Assembly (NCBI GenBank): GCA_964390565.1
Contig: CAYMII010000015.1
Span: 1-64,000, forward strand
Length of the DNA: 64,000 nt
Direction: 5' to 3'
DNA from: UBA8529 sp964390565
GTDB lineage: Bacteria; Bacteroidota; Bacteroidia; Bacteroidales; Tenuifilaceae
The notes under the pieces: generated by a model
The model's database searches: none
What the model saw: the letters and a program-made list of their open reading frames with translations, nothing else
Told to the model about the DNA's origin: nothing
Shown: positions 35,898 to 43,984 of the stretch, piece by piece
Position numbering within the stretch: position 1 is the first letter of the stretch
How the letters are laid out: every line of letters begins with the position of its first letter
Position numbers and translations under genes: made by a program

Positions 35898-36987
35898 TAA
35901 CAAATCCAAGTTTCGATAATATTTCCAACAATTCAGCATTGCTACTATCCACTCTGTAGCCCGAAAATTCACGCCTTAAGGCGTAATCGCTACGATATTT
36001 CTCAAACCTATCAGCCGATTGCCTAAAGCTGGCATCATCGACCTTGATATCGTAAGTTTGAACGATAGTATCTATAAGATCTACAGACTGAATTGATTCC
36101 TTCTCATTGGTTGGATTAGCCAAAGGCTGCCATGGGTGAATACCAATATTGAAGAACTTGCTCAATGCGTCAACAACCATCCTTGTTCCGTTGACTTTTC
36201 CTTCAAGAGAATAACCTGCAATATGAGGAGTTGCAATATCAACAAGTGGAAGAAGTTCCTTTGAAATATTTGGTTCATTCTCCCAGACATCAAGGGCAAC
36301 GGCAGTAAACTTTCTATTATTTATAGCATTAATAAGGGATTGCGTTTCAACAACCTCTCCTCGCGAAGAGTTTATCAATACAGCACCATCTTTCAACGAG
36401 CTAATCAACGAATCATCAACTAGATGATAGGTTGCATCGACTCCATGATAGGTTAAAGGAACATGGAATGTGACAAAATCGGATTGCTGAGCAATTGTTT
36501 TTAGATCAACAAAATCAGATAGGTGTTCTTCTTTCTTACGAGGTGGATCGCAGCAAAGCACCTTCATTCCTAAGTCCAATGCTACATCAACCACTTTTCG
36601 ACCAACATTACCAACGCCAACAACACCAAGCGTTTTTCCCTCAAGTTTAATCCCTTTTGTTTTTGAGATATAAATTAGCGCAGCAGCAATCCATTGCTGA
36701 ACAGCACCAGAGTTGCAGCCCGGTGCGCTAACCCACTCAATTCCCCTTGAATTACAAAACTCGGTATCGATATGATCAAATCCAATGGTAGCAGTACCTA
36801 TAAACTTAACCTTTGAGCCCTCAAGCAAATGAGCATTACAAATAGTTCGAGTTCTAACTAAGAGTGCATCAGCATCAGAAACAACTTCGGGTGTAATTTC
36901 ATTTGCTGGAAGTAATAGAATATCATCAAAAAAAGAATCCAGAACTCCTTTCAGGTAGGGTATATTTATATCGGCAACTAACTTCAT
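35884..36987 (-). CDS. pdxB: Erythronate-4-phosphate dehydrogenase
   Basis: Second step of the DXP-independent pyridoxal phosphate pathway, 367 residues. The NAD-binding motif GVVGVGNVGRKV, the PdxB-type segment WVSAPGCNSGAVQQW and the catalytic region LINSSRGEVVE are present, as is the C-terminal PdxB-specific extension. The His of the catalytic dyad is in DIATPHIAGYS. A TATATTTG box lies 15 bases upstream. Confidence 0.9.
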   Translation of the reverse strand: MKLVADINIPYLKGVLDSFFDDILLLPANEITPEVVSDADALLVRTRTICNAHLLEGSKVKFIGTATIGFDHIDTEFCNSRGIEWVSAPGCNSGAVQQWIAAALIYISKTKGIKLEGKTLGVVGVGNVGRKVVDVALDLGMKVLCCDPPRKKEEHLSDFVDLKTIAQQSDFVTFHVPLTYHGVDATYHLVDDSLISSLKDGAVLINSSRGEVVETQSLINAINNRKFTAVALDVWENEPNISKELLPLVDIATPHIAGYSLEGKVNGTRMVVDALSKFFNIGIHPWQPLANPTNEKESIQSVDLIDTIVQTYDIKVDDASFRQSADRFEKYRSDYALRREFSGYRVDSSNAELLEILSKLGFVTNTL

Positions 36988-37001
36988 CGTTTAAATTTTC
37001 A

Positions 37002-37009
37002 CAAATATA
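37002..37009 (-). promoter_or_regulatory. TAnnTTTG -7 box for pdxB
   Basis: Minus-strand TATATTTG, a full consensus match, 14 bases before the pdxB ATG. Confidence 0.5.
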
Positions 37010-37060
37010 GGAATTACTTATTAGCTAACAGTATTGGGTATTTAGCACACATCTCTTGCC

Positions 37061-37086
37061 CCTTGTTACTTATCACTTGTCACTTT
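37061..37086 (-). repeat. GTGACAAGTGA-type repeat, copy 2
   Basis: On the minus strand AAAAGTGACAAGTGATAAGT then AACAAGG, closely matching the copies at 31250-31280 and 60242-60273. It lies in the pdxB to YhcH divergent spacer. Confidence 0.65.
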
Positions 37087-37111
37087 TTTCTATCTTTACA
37101 ATCAAAAAGCT

Positions 37112-37558
37112 ATGATAACTGCGCCAATATCTGAATTTAAGCAATATGTAACTCTTCACCCAGCATTTCAGAAGGTTGAAGAATTTCTAAAATCATACAC
37201 GTATGGAAAACCGGTAGAACGCATTTACATCGATGGTGATAAACTATTTGTTATCCCTGCACTTGACAACGCAAAGTCTAAAGAAAACGCCCTTCTCGAA
37301 GCACATAATAGGTATATAGATATTCAAATTTGCCTCGAAGGGCATGAAATAATGGGTTGGCAAAGTCGCTCGAAATGCATAGAGCCAAAATCAGCATTTA
37401 ACACCGAGAAAGATATCATCTTTTACAATGATAAACCAATCACCTACTTTGCAGTACCAGCGGGCTCATTCGCCATATTCTTCCCCGACGATTGTCATGC
37501 TCCGCTAATTGGGGAAGGGTTAATTAAAAAGATAATATTTAAAGTTGAAGTAATTTAA
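37112..37558 (+). CDS. YhcH/YjgK/YiaL family protein
   Basis: 148-residue cupin-like protein of the DUF386 family, with the typical IDIQICLEGHEIMGW and PGSFAIFFPDDCHAP equivalents (here PAGSFAIFFPDDCHAP). Family members include sialic acid and other sugar anomerases; the histidine and acidic metal site is intact. The stop is one base before the beta-lactamase start, so they form an operon. Confidence 0.88.
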   Translation: MITAPISEFKQYVTLHPAFQKVEEFLKSYTYGKPVERIYIDGDKLFVIPALDNAKSKENALLEAHNRYIDIQICLEGHEIMGWQSRSKCIEPKSAFNTEKDIIFYNDKPITYFAVPAGSFAIFFPDDCHAPLIGEGLIKKIIFKVEVI

Positions 37559-37559
37559 A

Positions 37560-38453
37560 ATGAAAAAAATTAAAATACACCTTTTCTTATTGATATGCCT
37601 TGTTGCGGTGCAATCATGTACTCCTAAAAAGCAGTTAAGAACAGAAATCCAACAAATAGTTGACAAGGCTAACGGAACAATAGGTATTGCAATAAAGAAT
37701 CTCAACACTAACGATACACTAACAATTAATAATAATCTGCAGTTCCCTATGCAGAGCGTTTATAAATTTCCTTTAGCTATTAATGTATTAAATCAAGTAG
37801 ATAAAGGTGTTTTATCTTTAGACCAAAATTTTAGAATCGACAAATCGGATTTGCTTCCAAATACATGGAGCCCTTTAAGAGATAAATATCCCGAGGGAAA
37901 TGTAATTATTCCACTGAGCGAAATCATTAGCTACACCGTTTCGCAAAGCGATAATAACGGATGCGATATCCTATTCCGATTACTTGGAGGAACAAGTGCT
38001 GTTAATGATTATATCCATAGTATAGGAGTTAATGAAATATCAATAATGGGAACTGAAGAGGAGATGCATAAGGATTGGAACGTTCAATTCACCAACTGGT
38101 GTAAGCCCTATGCTATGGTTCAAATCTTAGAAATTTTTCATCAAAAGAAACTTCTTTCCGATAGCAGTTCTAATTTCCTTTGGAAACTAATGGTTGAGAC
38201 GTCAACTGGCCCCAATAGAATAAAAGGATTGTTACCAAAAAGCACAATTGTAGCTCATAAAACTGGCTCATCGGGCAAAAACGATACAGGTCTTACAGCT
38301 GCAATTAATGATGTTGGCATTATTAAATTACCTAACGGACAATATATTGCAATTGCTGTTTTTGTTTCAAACACAACAGCAGATGATAGTATAAGTGAAA
38401 AGGTGATTGCAGATATCGCGAAAGCCACGTACGATTACTATTCAAAAAAATAA
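37560..38453 (+). CDS. Class A beta-lactamase (subclass A2-like), lipoprotein signal
   Basis: 297 residues. Signal peptide with lipobox-like VQSC (Cys20). All class A motifs are intact: SVYK at 66-69, SDN at 130-132, an acidic omega-loop start EEEMHKDW at 166-173, and KTG at 234-236. The omega loop and the SQSDNNGCD arrangement look like the A2 group typical of Bacteroidota (CblA/CfxA/PER relatives). It should hydrolyse beta-lactams, but I cannot predict spectrum or expression. Downstream is a strong bidirectional terminator. No mobile element flanks it and base composition is ordinary, so it looks chromosomal. Confidence 0.9.
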   Translation: MKKIKIHLFLLICLVAVQSCTPKKQLRTEIQQIVDKANGTIGIAIKNLNTNDTLTINNNLQFPMQSVYKFPLAINVLNQVDKGVLSLDQNFRIDKSDLLPNTWSPLRDKYPEGNVIIPLSEIISYTVSQSDNNGCDILFRLLGGTSAVNDYIHSIGVNEISIMGTEEEMHKDWNVQFTNWCKPYAMVQILEIFHQKKLLSDSSSNFLWKLMVETSTGPNRIKGLLPKSTIVAHKTGSSGKNDTGLTAAINDVGIIKLPNGQYIAIAVFVSNTTADDSISEKVIADIAKATYDYYSKK

Positions 38454-38460
38454 GAAAATC

Positions 38461-38495
38461 AAAAGTTCCGAACCTTTTAAGAGTTCGGAACTTTT
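38461..38495. terminator. Bidirectional terminator
   Basis: Perfect 13-bp stem AAAAGTTCCGAAC/GTTCGGAACTTTT with a 9-base loop, between the converging beta-lactamase and cysK genes. Confidence 0.85.
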
Positions 38496-38499
38496 AATT

Positions 38500-39411
38500 T
38501 TAGAACAACCCTTCAACAGAGAAATAACGCTCTCCTGTATCGTAAGTGAAGGTAAGAATCGTTGAACCTTTAGGTATGTCTATTAGCTTCTTTGCAACCG
38601 CCGCAAGCGATGCTCCAGATGATATCCCAACAAGCATTCCCTCAAGCGTAGCTGCTTTTCTTGTATAATCATAGGCCTCATCCTTGGAAATGGTTATAAC
38701 ACCATCAAGAATACTCCTATTTAGATTATCGGGGATAAAGTTTGCCCCAATCCCTTGAATTGGATGCGGTGCAGCTTTTCCACCGCTAATTAATGGCGAT
38801 AGTTCTGGCTCTACAGCAAAAACTTTCAATTTTGGAAATTTGCTTTTTAAAACCTCTGCAACACCTGAAAGGTGTCCACCCGTTCCAACTCCTGATATTA
38901 AGTAATCAATTCCTTCAGGGAAATCGTTAATTATCTCTTGAGCAGTGGTTCTTCTATGAGCATCGACATTTGATGGATTATCGAATTGCGATGGCATCCA
39001 AGCATTTTTATCGTTTTGAACAATCTCAATTGCCTTATCTAAAGCGGCCTTCATACCGCCTTCACGAGGTGTAAGCACAAATTCGGCTCCATAAACCGAC
39101 ATCAACTTTCGACGCTCAACGCTAAACGATTCGGGCATTACAAGTATCAACTTATAACCTTTAACTGCAGCCACCATAGCCAATCCAACGCCCGTATTCC
39201 CTGAAGTTGGTTCAACTATTAGCATTCCCGGTTTTAGTTTTCCACTCTTCTCTGCATCTTCAATCATTGCCAAGGCAATTCTATCTTTGATGCTTCCTCC
39301 CGGATTACTTTTTTCAAATTTCACCCAAACTTCATAATCAGATGAATACAGTTTATTAACTCGAATATGTGGTGTATTACCAATTATATCTAACAAATTA
39401 GTTGCTTTCAT
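38500..39411 (-). CDS. cysK: Cysteine synthase A
   Basis: PLP enzyme that makes cysteine from O-acetylserine and sulfide. 303 residues. The PLP lysine is Lys42 in PGGSIKDR, the substrate loop is EPTSGNTGVG, and the GTGGH phosphate loop is present. cysE lies upstream on the same strand with a 148-base spacer holding three inverted repeats, suggesting separate control. Confidence 0.95.
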   Translation of the reverse strand: MKATNLLDIIGNTPHIRVNKLYSSDYEVWVKFEKSNPGGSIKDRIALAMIEDAEKSGKLKPGMLIVEPTSGNTGVGLAMVAAVKGYKLILVMPESFSVERRKLMSVYGAEFVLTPREGGMKAALDKAIEIVQNDKNAWMPSQFDNPSNVDAHRRTTAQEIINDFPEGIDYLISGVGTGGHLSGVAEVLKSKFPKLKVFAVEPELSPLISGGKAAPHPIQGIGANFIPDNLNRSILDGVITISKDEAYDYTRKAATLEGMLVGISSGASLAAVAKKLIDIPKGSTILTFTYDTGERYFSVEGLF

Positions 39412-39447
39412 GATTTTTAATTAAATGATAAAATGATTCTTAACGAT

Positions 39448-39517
39448 GTGTAGTAGCTACACGTATTTTGGGTGTAAAATTATAATAGTCCTGTGTACAC
39501 AGGACAACAGCATGCTG
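39448..39517 (-). promoter_or_regulatory. Three dyads around a candidate cysK promoter
   Basis: GTGTAG-TAG-CTACAC at 39448-39462, a perfect 18-bp palindrome GTCCTGTGTACACAGGAC at 39488-39505, and CAGCATGCTG at 39508-39517. Between the first two, the minus strand reads TAATTTTA (39475-39482), one base from the TAnnTTTG -7 box. The first two dyads would then flank the start site and the -20 to -35 region. The 18-bp dyad could instead be a weak cysE terminator. Confidence 0.5.
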
Positions 39518-39559
39518 CAAGCATTAAAGAAGAGGCGATATTTGAATTAGAAATAATCA

Positions 39560-40411
39560 TCAAATTACAAAACTGATTGAATCGTTAACCTTTCGTGAAT
39601 TCCTTATAACAACCTCGCTTTTGTGATAAACAACCGAATTGGGTTGAACGCTCTCGGTAAGCCATACATTACCACCAATGATAGTATCATGACCAATAAC
39701 TGTTTCTCCTCCAAGAATTGTACTGCCCGAGTAGATAATGACATTATCCTCAATGGATGGATGACGCTTGGCATTTGCCAAGCCTTTGCTAACGCTTAAA
39801 GCGCCAAGCGTAACACCTTGATAAATTTTTACATTTTTACCAATTACAGTCGTTTCTCCAATTACAATTCCTGTTCCATGGTCGATATAAAAACCTTCGC
39901 CTATTGTTGCACCGGGGTTAATATCAATACCGGTCTTGCTATGAGCGTACTCGCTCATAACCCTAGGAATAATTGGCACTCTTAAACGATAAAGGGAATT
40001 AGCTAGTCGATATACTGCAATAGCATAAAAACCAGGATAGCTGAGCATAACCTCTTCAACGGAATAGGCTGCAGGATCGTTATTTAAAAACAGATCAGCA
40101 TCTTTCAACAGGCCTTCGAATATATTTGGAATTTGAGAGAAGAAATCATCAGAAAGGTCATCAATGCTACTATTCAAATTCTTTTCAATAGGTAAAAGTA
40201 GGCTCTTAAAACGAAATTGCATCTCGTGCCACTTCAAGTCAACTTCATCGGATGTTCTATGTGCAGAAATTTTAACTGGAAACAACAAGGAGATTAACTC
40301 ATCGACAAACTCTTGGGTCTGTTTCATCGATGGGACAGTATGTAAAATGCTTTCATTCCTAATAAAAAGCATCTTTGGAAAACTATCAATTATCTCTTTT
40401 TTTCGTTTCAT
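39560..40411 (-). CDS. cysE: Serine O-acetyltransferase
   Basis: Makes O-acetylserine for CysK. 283 residues with a helical N-terminal domain and a left-handed beta-helix of hexapeptide repeats. The active-site segment GFYIDHGTGIVIGETTVIG is present and the C-terminus ends in Ile, as in SATs that insert their tail into CysK. Starts with ATG at 40409-40411. Confidence 0.93.
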   Translation of the reverse strand: MKRKKEIIDSFPKMLFIRNESILHTVPSMKQTQEFVDELISLLFPVKISAHRTSDEVDLKWHEMQFRFKSLLLPIEKNLNSSIDDLSDDFFSQIPNIFEGLLKDADLFLNNDPAAYSVEEVMLSYPGFYAIAVYRLANSLYRLRVPIIPRVMSEYAHSKTGIDINPGATIGEGFYIDHGTGIVIGETTVIGKNVKIYQGVTLGALSVSKGLANAKRHPSIEDNVIIYSGSTILGGETVIGHDTIIGGNVWLTESVQPNSVVYHKSEVVIRNSRKVNDSISFVI

Positions 40412-40549
40412 TCGAATACATAAATCACCGATAAATATAATTATTTTTATTTAGTATAATTTCAAATAATGAAAATGCTTTTAAAAAATTGAATTGTTAA
40501 CTGCTTAATTAATTTATTTTCAATAAATTTCTTTATATAATTAAATTAT

Positions 40550-40608
40550 GATGGAGAGCAGAAACCATCTAAAAAAACGTGGCGTAACCGAAAAGCCTTA
40601 TGAGTAGG
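40550..40608 (+). ncRNA. Structured leader element, copy 1
   Basis: Leader 17 bases before the first lipoprotein gene. Hairpin GATGG/CCATC (40550-40554, 40565-40569) with a ten-base loop AGnnCAGAAA, then AACGnGGCGTnnCCGAAAAGCC (ending 40597) and ATGAGTAGG (40600-40608). The same element with a compensated base pair precedes the second lipoprotein gene. I cannot match it to a riboswitch class. Confidence 0.55.
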
Positions 40609-40625
40609 AATAAAATAGTTTAAGC

Positions 40626-41102
40626 ATGAAAACAAAACTACTAAACTTATTCAGCCTAATTTTCATTGGACTATTCATTCTAATTCTAACATCATGTACA
40701 GTTCTTCGAACGCACTCGACAAAAACTCAAGACGTATATGGTTTAGGCGCAATTCAACTCCCTGTAATAGTTGATCTAGATGTTAAGGAAACCAAGGTTA
40801 CTGGTACTTCAACCACATCGGTTAAAGGAGAACCTATTTCTGTAACTAAAAACAATGCTGTATATGACGCATTAAAAAGTGTAAACGCTGATGTTCTTAT
40901 CGAGCCAAGATTTGATACAGAAACTATTGGCGATAAAACAAAGGTAACTGTAACTGGATTTCCTGCTACTTATAAGAATTTCAAACCCATTACTGAAAGT
41001 GATGTAACGTTAATAAAAGTTATAGATAAAGGTAATGAAGAAAAACCTTCAGGATTTACTAAAGGGGCACTACCCGTTGGAACAGTGAAACGTAGCAAAT
41101 AA
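40626..41102 (+). CDS. Small lipoprotein of unknown function (tandem copy 1)
   Basis: 158 residues with a signal peptide and a lipobox ILTSC (Cys25). The mature part begins TVLRTHSTKT and has the block VIVDLDVKETKVTG, then NAVYDALKSVNADVLIEPRFDTET. I do not recognise the family; such short beta-rich lipoproteins are common in Bacteroidota. It is about 60 percent identical by eye to the next gene over the mature core, but lacks the C-terminal hydrophobic tail of that copy. It is preceded by a structured leader shared with the paralogue. Confidence 0.85.
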   Translation: MKTKLLNLFSLIFIGLFILILTSCTVLRTHSTKTQDVYGLGAIQLPVIVDLDVKETKVTGTSTTSVKGEPISVTKNNAVYDALKSVNADVLIEPRFDTETIGDKTKVTVTGFPATYKNFKPITESDVTLIKVIDKGNEEKPSGFTKGALPVGTVKRSK

Positions 41103-41132
41103 TATAATTTGAATTTATTTGCTACATTAAAT

Positions 41133-41190
41133 TGTGGAGTCCAGAAACCACTGAATAAACGGGGCGTGTCCGAAAAGCCAAATGAGTAGG
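41133..41190 (+). ncRNA. Structured leader element, copy 2
   Basis: Second copy, 19 bases before the second lipoprotein gene. Hairpin GTGG/CCAC (41134-41137, 41148-41151), loop AGTCCAGAAA, CCGAAAAGCC (41170-41179) and ATGAGTAGG (41182-41190). The A-T pair of copy 1 is a G-C pair here. Confidence 0.55.
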
Positions 41191-41209
41191 CCAATTAATA
41201 TTCCTGATT

Positions 41210-41734
41210 ATGAAAACAAGAATACTTATTTATTACAGAATAGCTCTCCTTTTTATGTTAATTTTCTCATTTTCATCTTGTACTGTTTTAAGAACCCATA
41301 CCACTAAAACATCCGATATTTATGGATTAGGGGTTATTCAGAAACCATTAGTTGTTGATCTTGATGTTAAAGATAAAAGAGTATCAGGAACTGCTTCAAC
41401 TTCGTTCAAAGGTGAGAAGATTGAAACAATAAAAAACAACGCAATTTATGATGCCCTTCAAAATTCAAAAGCAGATGTGCTTGTTGAGCCAAGATTCGAT
41501 ACCGAAACAAGTGGAGATAGAACTACTGTAACCGTAACAGGTTATCCTGCTAATTATAAAAACTTCAGACCAGCTACAATAAATGATACAACATACCTTA
41601 AACTTGGAATCTCACGTACTGCTAAATCTTATGAACCAGCAATTGACCTCAAGAAAAAAGGAGTTGGTGCTGCTGTTGGTGCTACTGTTGGAAGTGTTTT
41701 ACTCGTCATTATACTTCTAGGCGCCTTATTGTAA
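41210..41734 (+). CDS. Small lipoprotein of unknown function (tandem copy 2)
   Basis: 174 residues. Lipobox FSSC (Cys24), then the same core as the preceding gene (TVLRTHTTKT, VVDLDVKDKRVSG, ADVLVEPRFDTET, YPANYKNF). A Gly/Ala/Val-rich hydrophobic tail (VGAAVGATVGSVLLVIILLGALL) at the C-terminus is absent from copy 1 and could be a membrane segment or glycine-zipper-like. A clear terminator follows. No function can be assigned. Confidence 0.85.
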   Translation: MKTRILIYYRIALLFMLIFSFSSCTVLRTHTTKTSDIYGLGVIQKPLVVDLDVKDKRVSGTASTSFKGEKIETIKNNAIYDALQNSKADVLVEPRFDTETSGDRTTVTVTGYPANYKNFRPATINDTTYLKLGISRTAKSYEPAIDLKKKGVGAAVGATVGSVLLVIILLGALL

Positions 41735-41758
41735 TCAAATATCAAATTAACAAGCCAC

Positions 41759-41793
41759 AAAAGGGAGTTCAAATTAATCTAACTCCCTTTTTT
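41759..41793 (+). terminator. Rho-independent terminator
   Basis: 11-bp stem AAAAGGGAGTT/AACTCCCTTTT with an 11-base loop and a T-run, after the second lipoprotein gene. Confidence 0.82.
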
Positions 41794-41853
41794 ATTGTTC
41801 CCTGAATTTGACTAATTCAGGACAAAAAGTTTTCAAAAAAATTTATTATCGCC

Positions 41854-41861
41854 TAACTTTG
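41854..41861 (+). promoter_or_regulatory. TAnnTTTG -7 box for the outer-membrane protein gene
   Basis: TAACTTTG, a full match, with TTT at 41831-41833 in the -33 position. It lies 29 bases before the ATG. Confidence 0.55.
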
Positions 41862-41890
41862 GTTACATTAACCAATTAACTCATTTGAAT

Positions 41891-42886
41891 ATGCGAACAA
41901 AACATCTTTTTAGCATATTAATTGCCTTACTAATTACTTGTATTTCGCCACAAATAGTATTCTCGCAAGGAGTTAGCTTTTACTTTATTAAAGAAAATAT
42001 TGGAACAGTAACTACAAATACTGAGCTAATAGTTTCGGACCAACTAAACCTAAGTTGCACCAACCCATCGCTAATAGCTGAAAGAATTGATGAAACAAGG
42101 AATATTTTCATCAACGTGGAATCAAGCATAACCCCTACAAGTAAGTTTCTTATAATCCCTTTTGGGTATACATTCAAAAAGAAGTATAGCGTTTCATGTG
42201 TTATTCCATATTATGTTAATAGAGGATTAAATTACTCGCATGGCCCTGAGTCTGCATCGGGCATAGGTGATTTAACTTTAAAAACTTCATTCAAACACAA
42301 TAAAGGAAAATTCAGAAATGAATATAGCCTTGCTGCCAAACTACCAACCGGCGATGCTTATAAGCAAGTTAATGGCTATATAGTGCCCCTTGGAACAGGA
42401 ACAACAGATTATATGGGACAGGCCATTCTCAATTACAAAGTAAACAAAAGCACCTTCTATGGTAACTTATCTTTCCGTATTAATGGGAAACTTAAGCGGA
42501 AAGCCATTATAGATCTTACTTCTGAAACGAAAGAGATAAAGTATAGTATCAAAAACGGAAATACTTTCATGTTCTACTCCTCTTACTCTTATAAGTTTTG
42601 GAAATATGCTTCATTCCTAACGGGTTTATCTGCAATTAAAAATGGCAAAGGTGAAATTGATCAAACAACCAGTTCTAGCACGGGACCATCTTTTACCATA
42701 ACAGGAACTACAGCAGGTCAAGATTTCTTTATTTTTGATGGTAATCCAGCGATAGTTTTTTCAATTCAAAAATTTAACCTTCTGTTAGGCTGCAAAATCC
42801 CACTATATACCAAAGTAAGCGAACTCAATTCTGAGGAGAAAAGAAAACTCATGTATACATTTTCTCTTTCATATTCAATATATTAA
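41891..42886 (+). CDS. Predicted outer-membrane beta-barrel protein
   Basis: 331 residues with a signal peptide (cleavage near VFSQG). The mature protein is rich in alternating aromatic beta-strands (for example KFLIIPFGYTF, YSVSCVIPYYV, FRNEYSLAAKLPTGD) and ends in the aromatic-ended strand YTFSLSYSIY typical of barrels. The GDLTLKTSF and LPTGD segments recall the transporter/MetA-pathway phenol-degradation barrel family, a weak match. The ATG at 41891 is chosen over TTG two codons earlier. It probably forms an operon with the FISUMP gene 17 bases downstream. Confidence 0.75.
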   Translation: MRTKHLFSILIALLITCISPQIVFSQGVSFYFIKENIGTVTTNTELIVSDQLNLSCTNPSLIAERIDETRNIFINVESSITPTSKFLIIPFGYTFKKKYSVSCVIPYYVNRGLNYSHGPESASGIGDLTLKTSFKHNKGKFRNEYSLAAKLPTGDAYKQVNGYIVPLGTGTTDYMGQAILNYKVNKSTFYGNLSFRINGKLKRKAIIDLTSETKEIKYSIKNGNTFMFYSSYSYKFWKYASFLTGLSAIKNGKGEIDQTTSSSTGPSFTITGTTAGQDFFIFDGNPAIVFSIQKFNLLLGCKIPLYTKVSELNSEEKRKLMYTFSLSYSIY

Positions 42887-42903
42887 CTAGATATAAATAC
42901 ATT

Positions 42904-43917
42904 ATGAAAAATAAATCTACAATACTTCTCATAGCCATTATTTCCATTTTTCTTTTTACAAATTGTAATAAGGAAAAAGACTTGAATTTATACCCAGTTG
43001 CCTCACTAAATGTGAACTTCAAACTTAAAGAGTATGGGAAAAAGGGTTCAAATTCAAAAGAAGAAATTCTTTCACCAAACTTTAAAGTATCAATAACAAT
43101 CAACGGGCCTGATGTACCTCAAAGGACAATTACTTCTTCAATAGCAGGAAACCCAAATGTAGGATACAATTTAGTTAGTCCAATTGAAGCCCCTTTTAAT
43201 AAACCATTTTCAATTTCAATCTTAGCAAAAGGCGATAGCACAACATGGGAAGGTTCTCAAAGTAATATTATTTTAGAAGAGAGTAGACTCCCATTTCAAA
43301 CAAGTTTAACTCTTGGCATTAGTTCAATTATGGATATTGACGGAAATATCTATAAAACAGTTCAAATTGGCACTCAGCTTTGGTTAGCAAGCAATCTAAA
43401 AGTTACGCATTACCGAAATGGTGTTGCTATAACTTATGCTCCAGATGCAACTCAGTGGCAATCATTAGGCGATTTCACCGCAGCTTACTGCAATTTAAAT
43501 AATGATGCAGATAATGCAACCCACTATGGCAGACTTTACAAATGGACAACAATAAATGATAGCCGCGGGCTTTGCCCATCGGGTTGGAGAGTTCCAACTT
43601 CGGCAGACTGGGTTGCATTATCCGACTATTTAGGTGGGTCAACTGTAGCAGGTGGAAAAATGAAATCAACAGGTACAAGTTATTGGTTATCACCTAATGT
43701 TGGAGATAATATTTCAGGTTTTTCAGCCTACCCAAGTTTAAGTAGAGGAGCCGATGGAGTTTATGATACACAAAAAGGAAGAACTGCAATGTGGTGGGCT
43801 TCAGACTTTGTTGGAACAGGTATTTCTTGGGTTTATTATATCAACAACGACAATACATCGTTAACCTTGACGAGTTATCAATCATCAGCAGGAGTTGCTA
43901 TAAGATGTTTAAAATAG
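42904..43917 (+). CDS. FISUMP-domain lipoprotein
   Basis: 337 residues with lipobox FTNC (Cys about 21). Residues about 30-135 are an unassigned beta domain; residues 138-337 match the Fibrobacter succinogenes major paralogous domain (DGNIYKTVQIGTQLWLASNL at its start, CPSGWRVPTSADW in the middle, and SAGVAIRCLK at the end). These surface lipoproteins are of unknown function and often occur as paralogues in Bacteroidota. A strong terminator follows. Confidence 0.88.
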   Translation: MKNKSTILLIAIISIFLFTNCNKEKDLNLYPVASLNVNFKLKEYGKKGSNSKEEILSPNFKVSITINGPDVPQRTITSSIAGNPNVGYNLVSPIEAPFNKPFSISILAKGDSTTWEGSQSNIILEESRLPFQTSLTLGISSIMDIDGNIYKTVQIGTQLWLASNLKVTHYRNGVAITYAPDATQWQSLGDFTAAYCNLNNDADNATHYGRLYKWTTINDSRGLCPSGWRVPTSADWVALSDYLGGSTVAGGKMKSTGTSYWLSPNVGDNISGFSAYPSLSRGADGVYDTQKGRTAMWWASDFVGTGISWVYYINNDNTSLTLTSYQSSAGVAIRCLK

Positions 43918-43935
43918 ATAACCCATCGCAATAAT

Positions 43936-43967
43936 AAAAAACCTCTTGATTTCTCAAGAGGTTTTTT
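43936..43967. terminator. Bidirectional terminator
   Basis: Perfect 14-bp stem with TTTC loop and A/T tails, between the FISUMP gene and the converging speA. Confidence 0.9.
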
Positions 43968-43984
43968 TATTTGTGTTTTATATT

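Noticed and set aside
40550..40608. Known riboswitch (THF, preQ1, fluoride, c-di-GMP considered)
   Set aside because: Conserved core bases of each class are absent; left unassigned.
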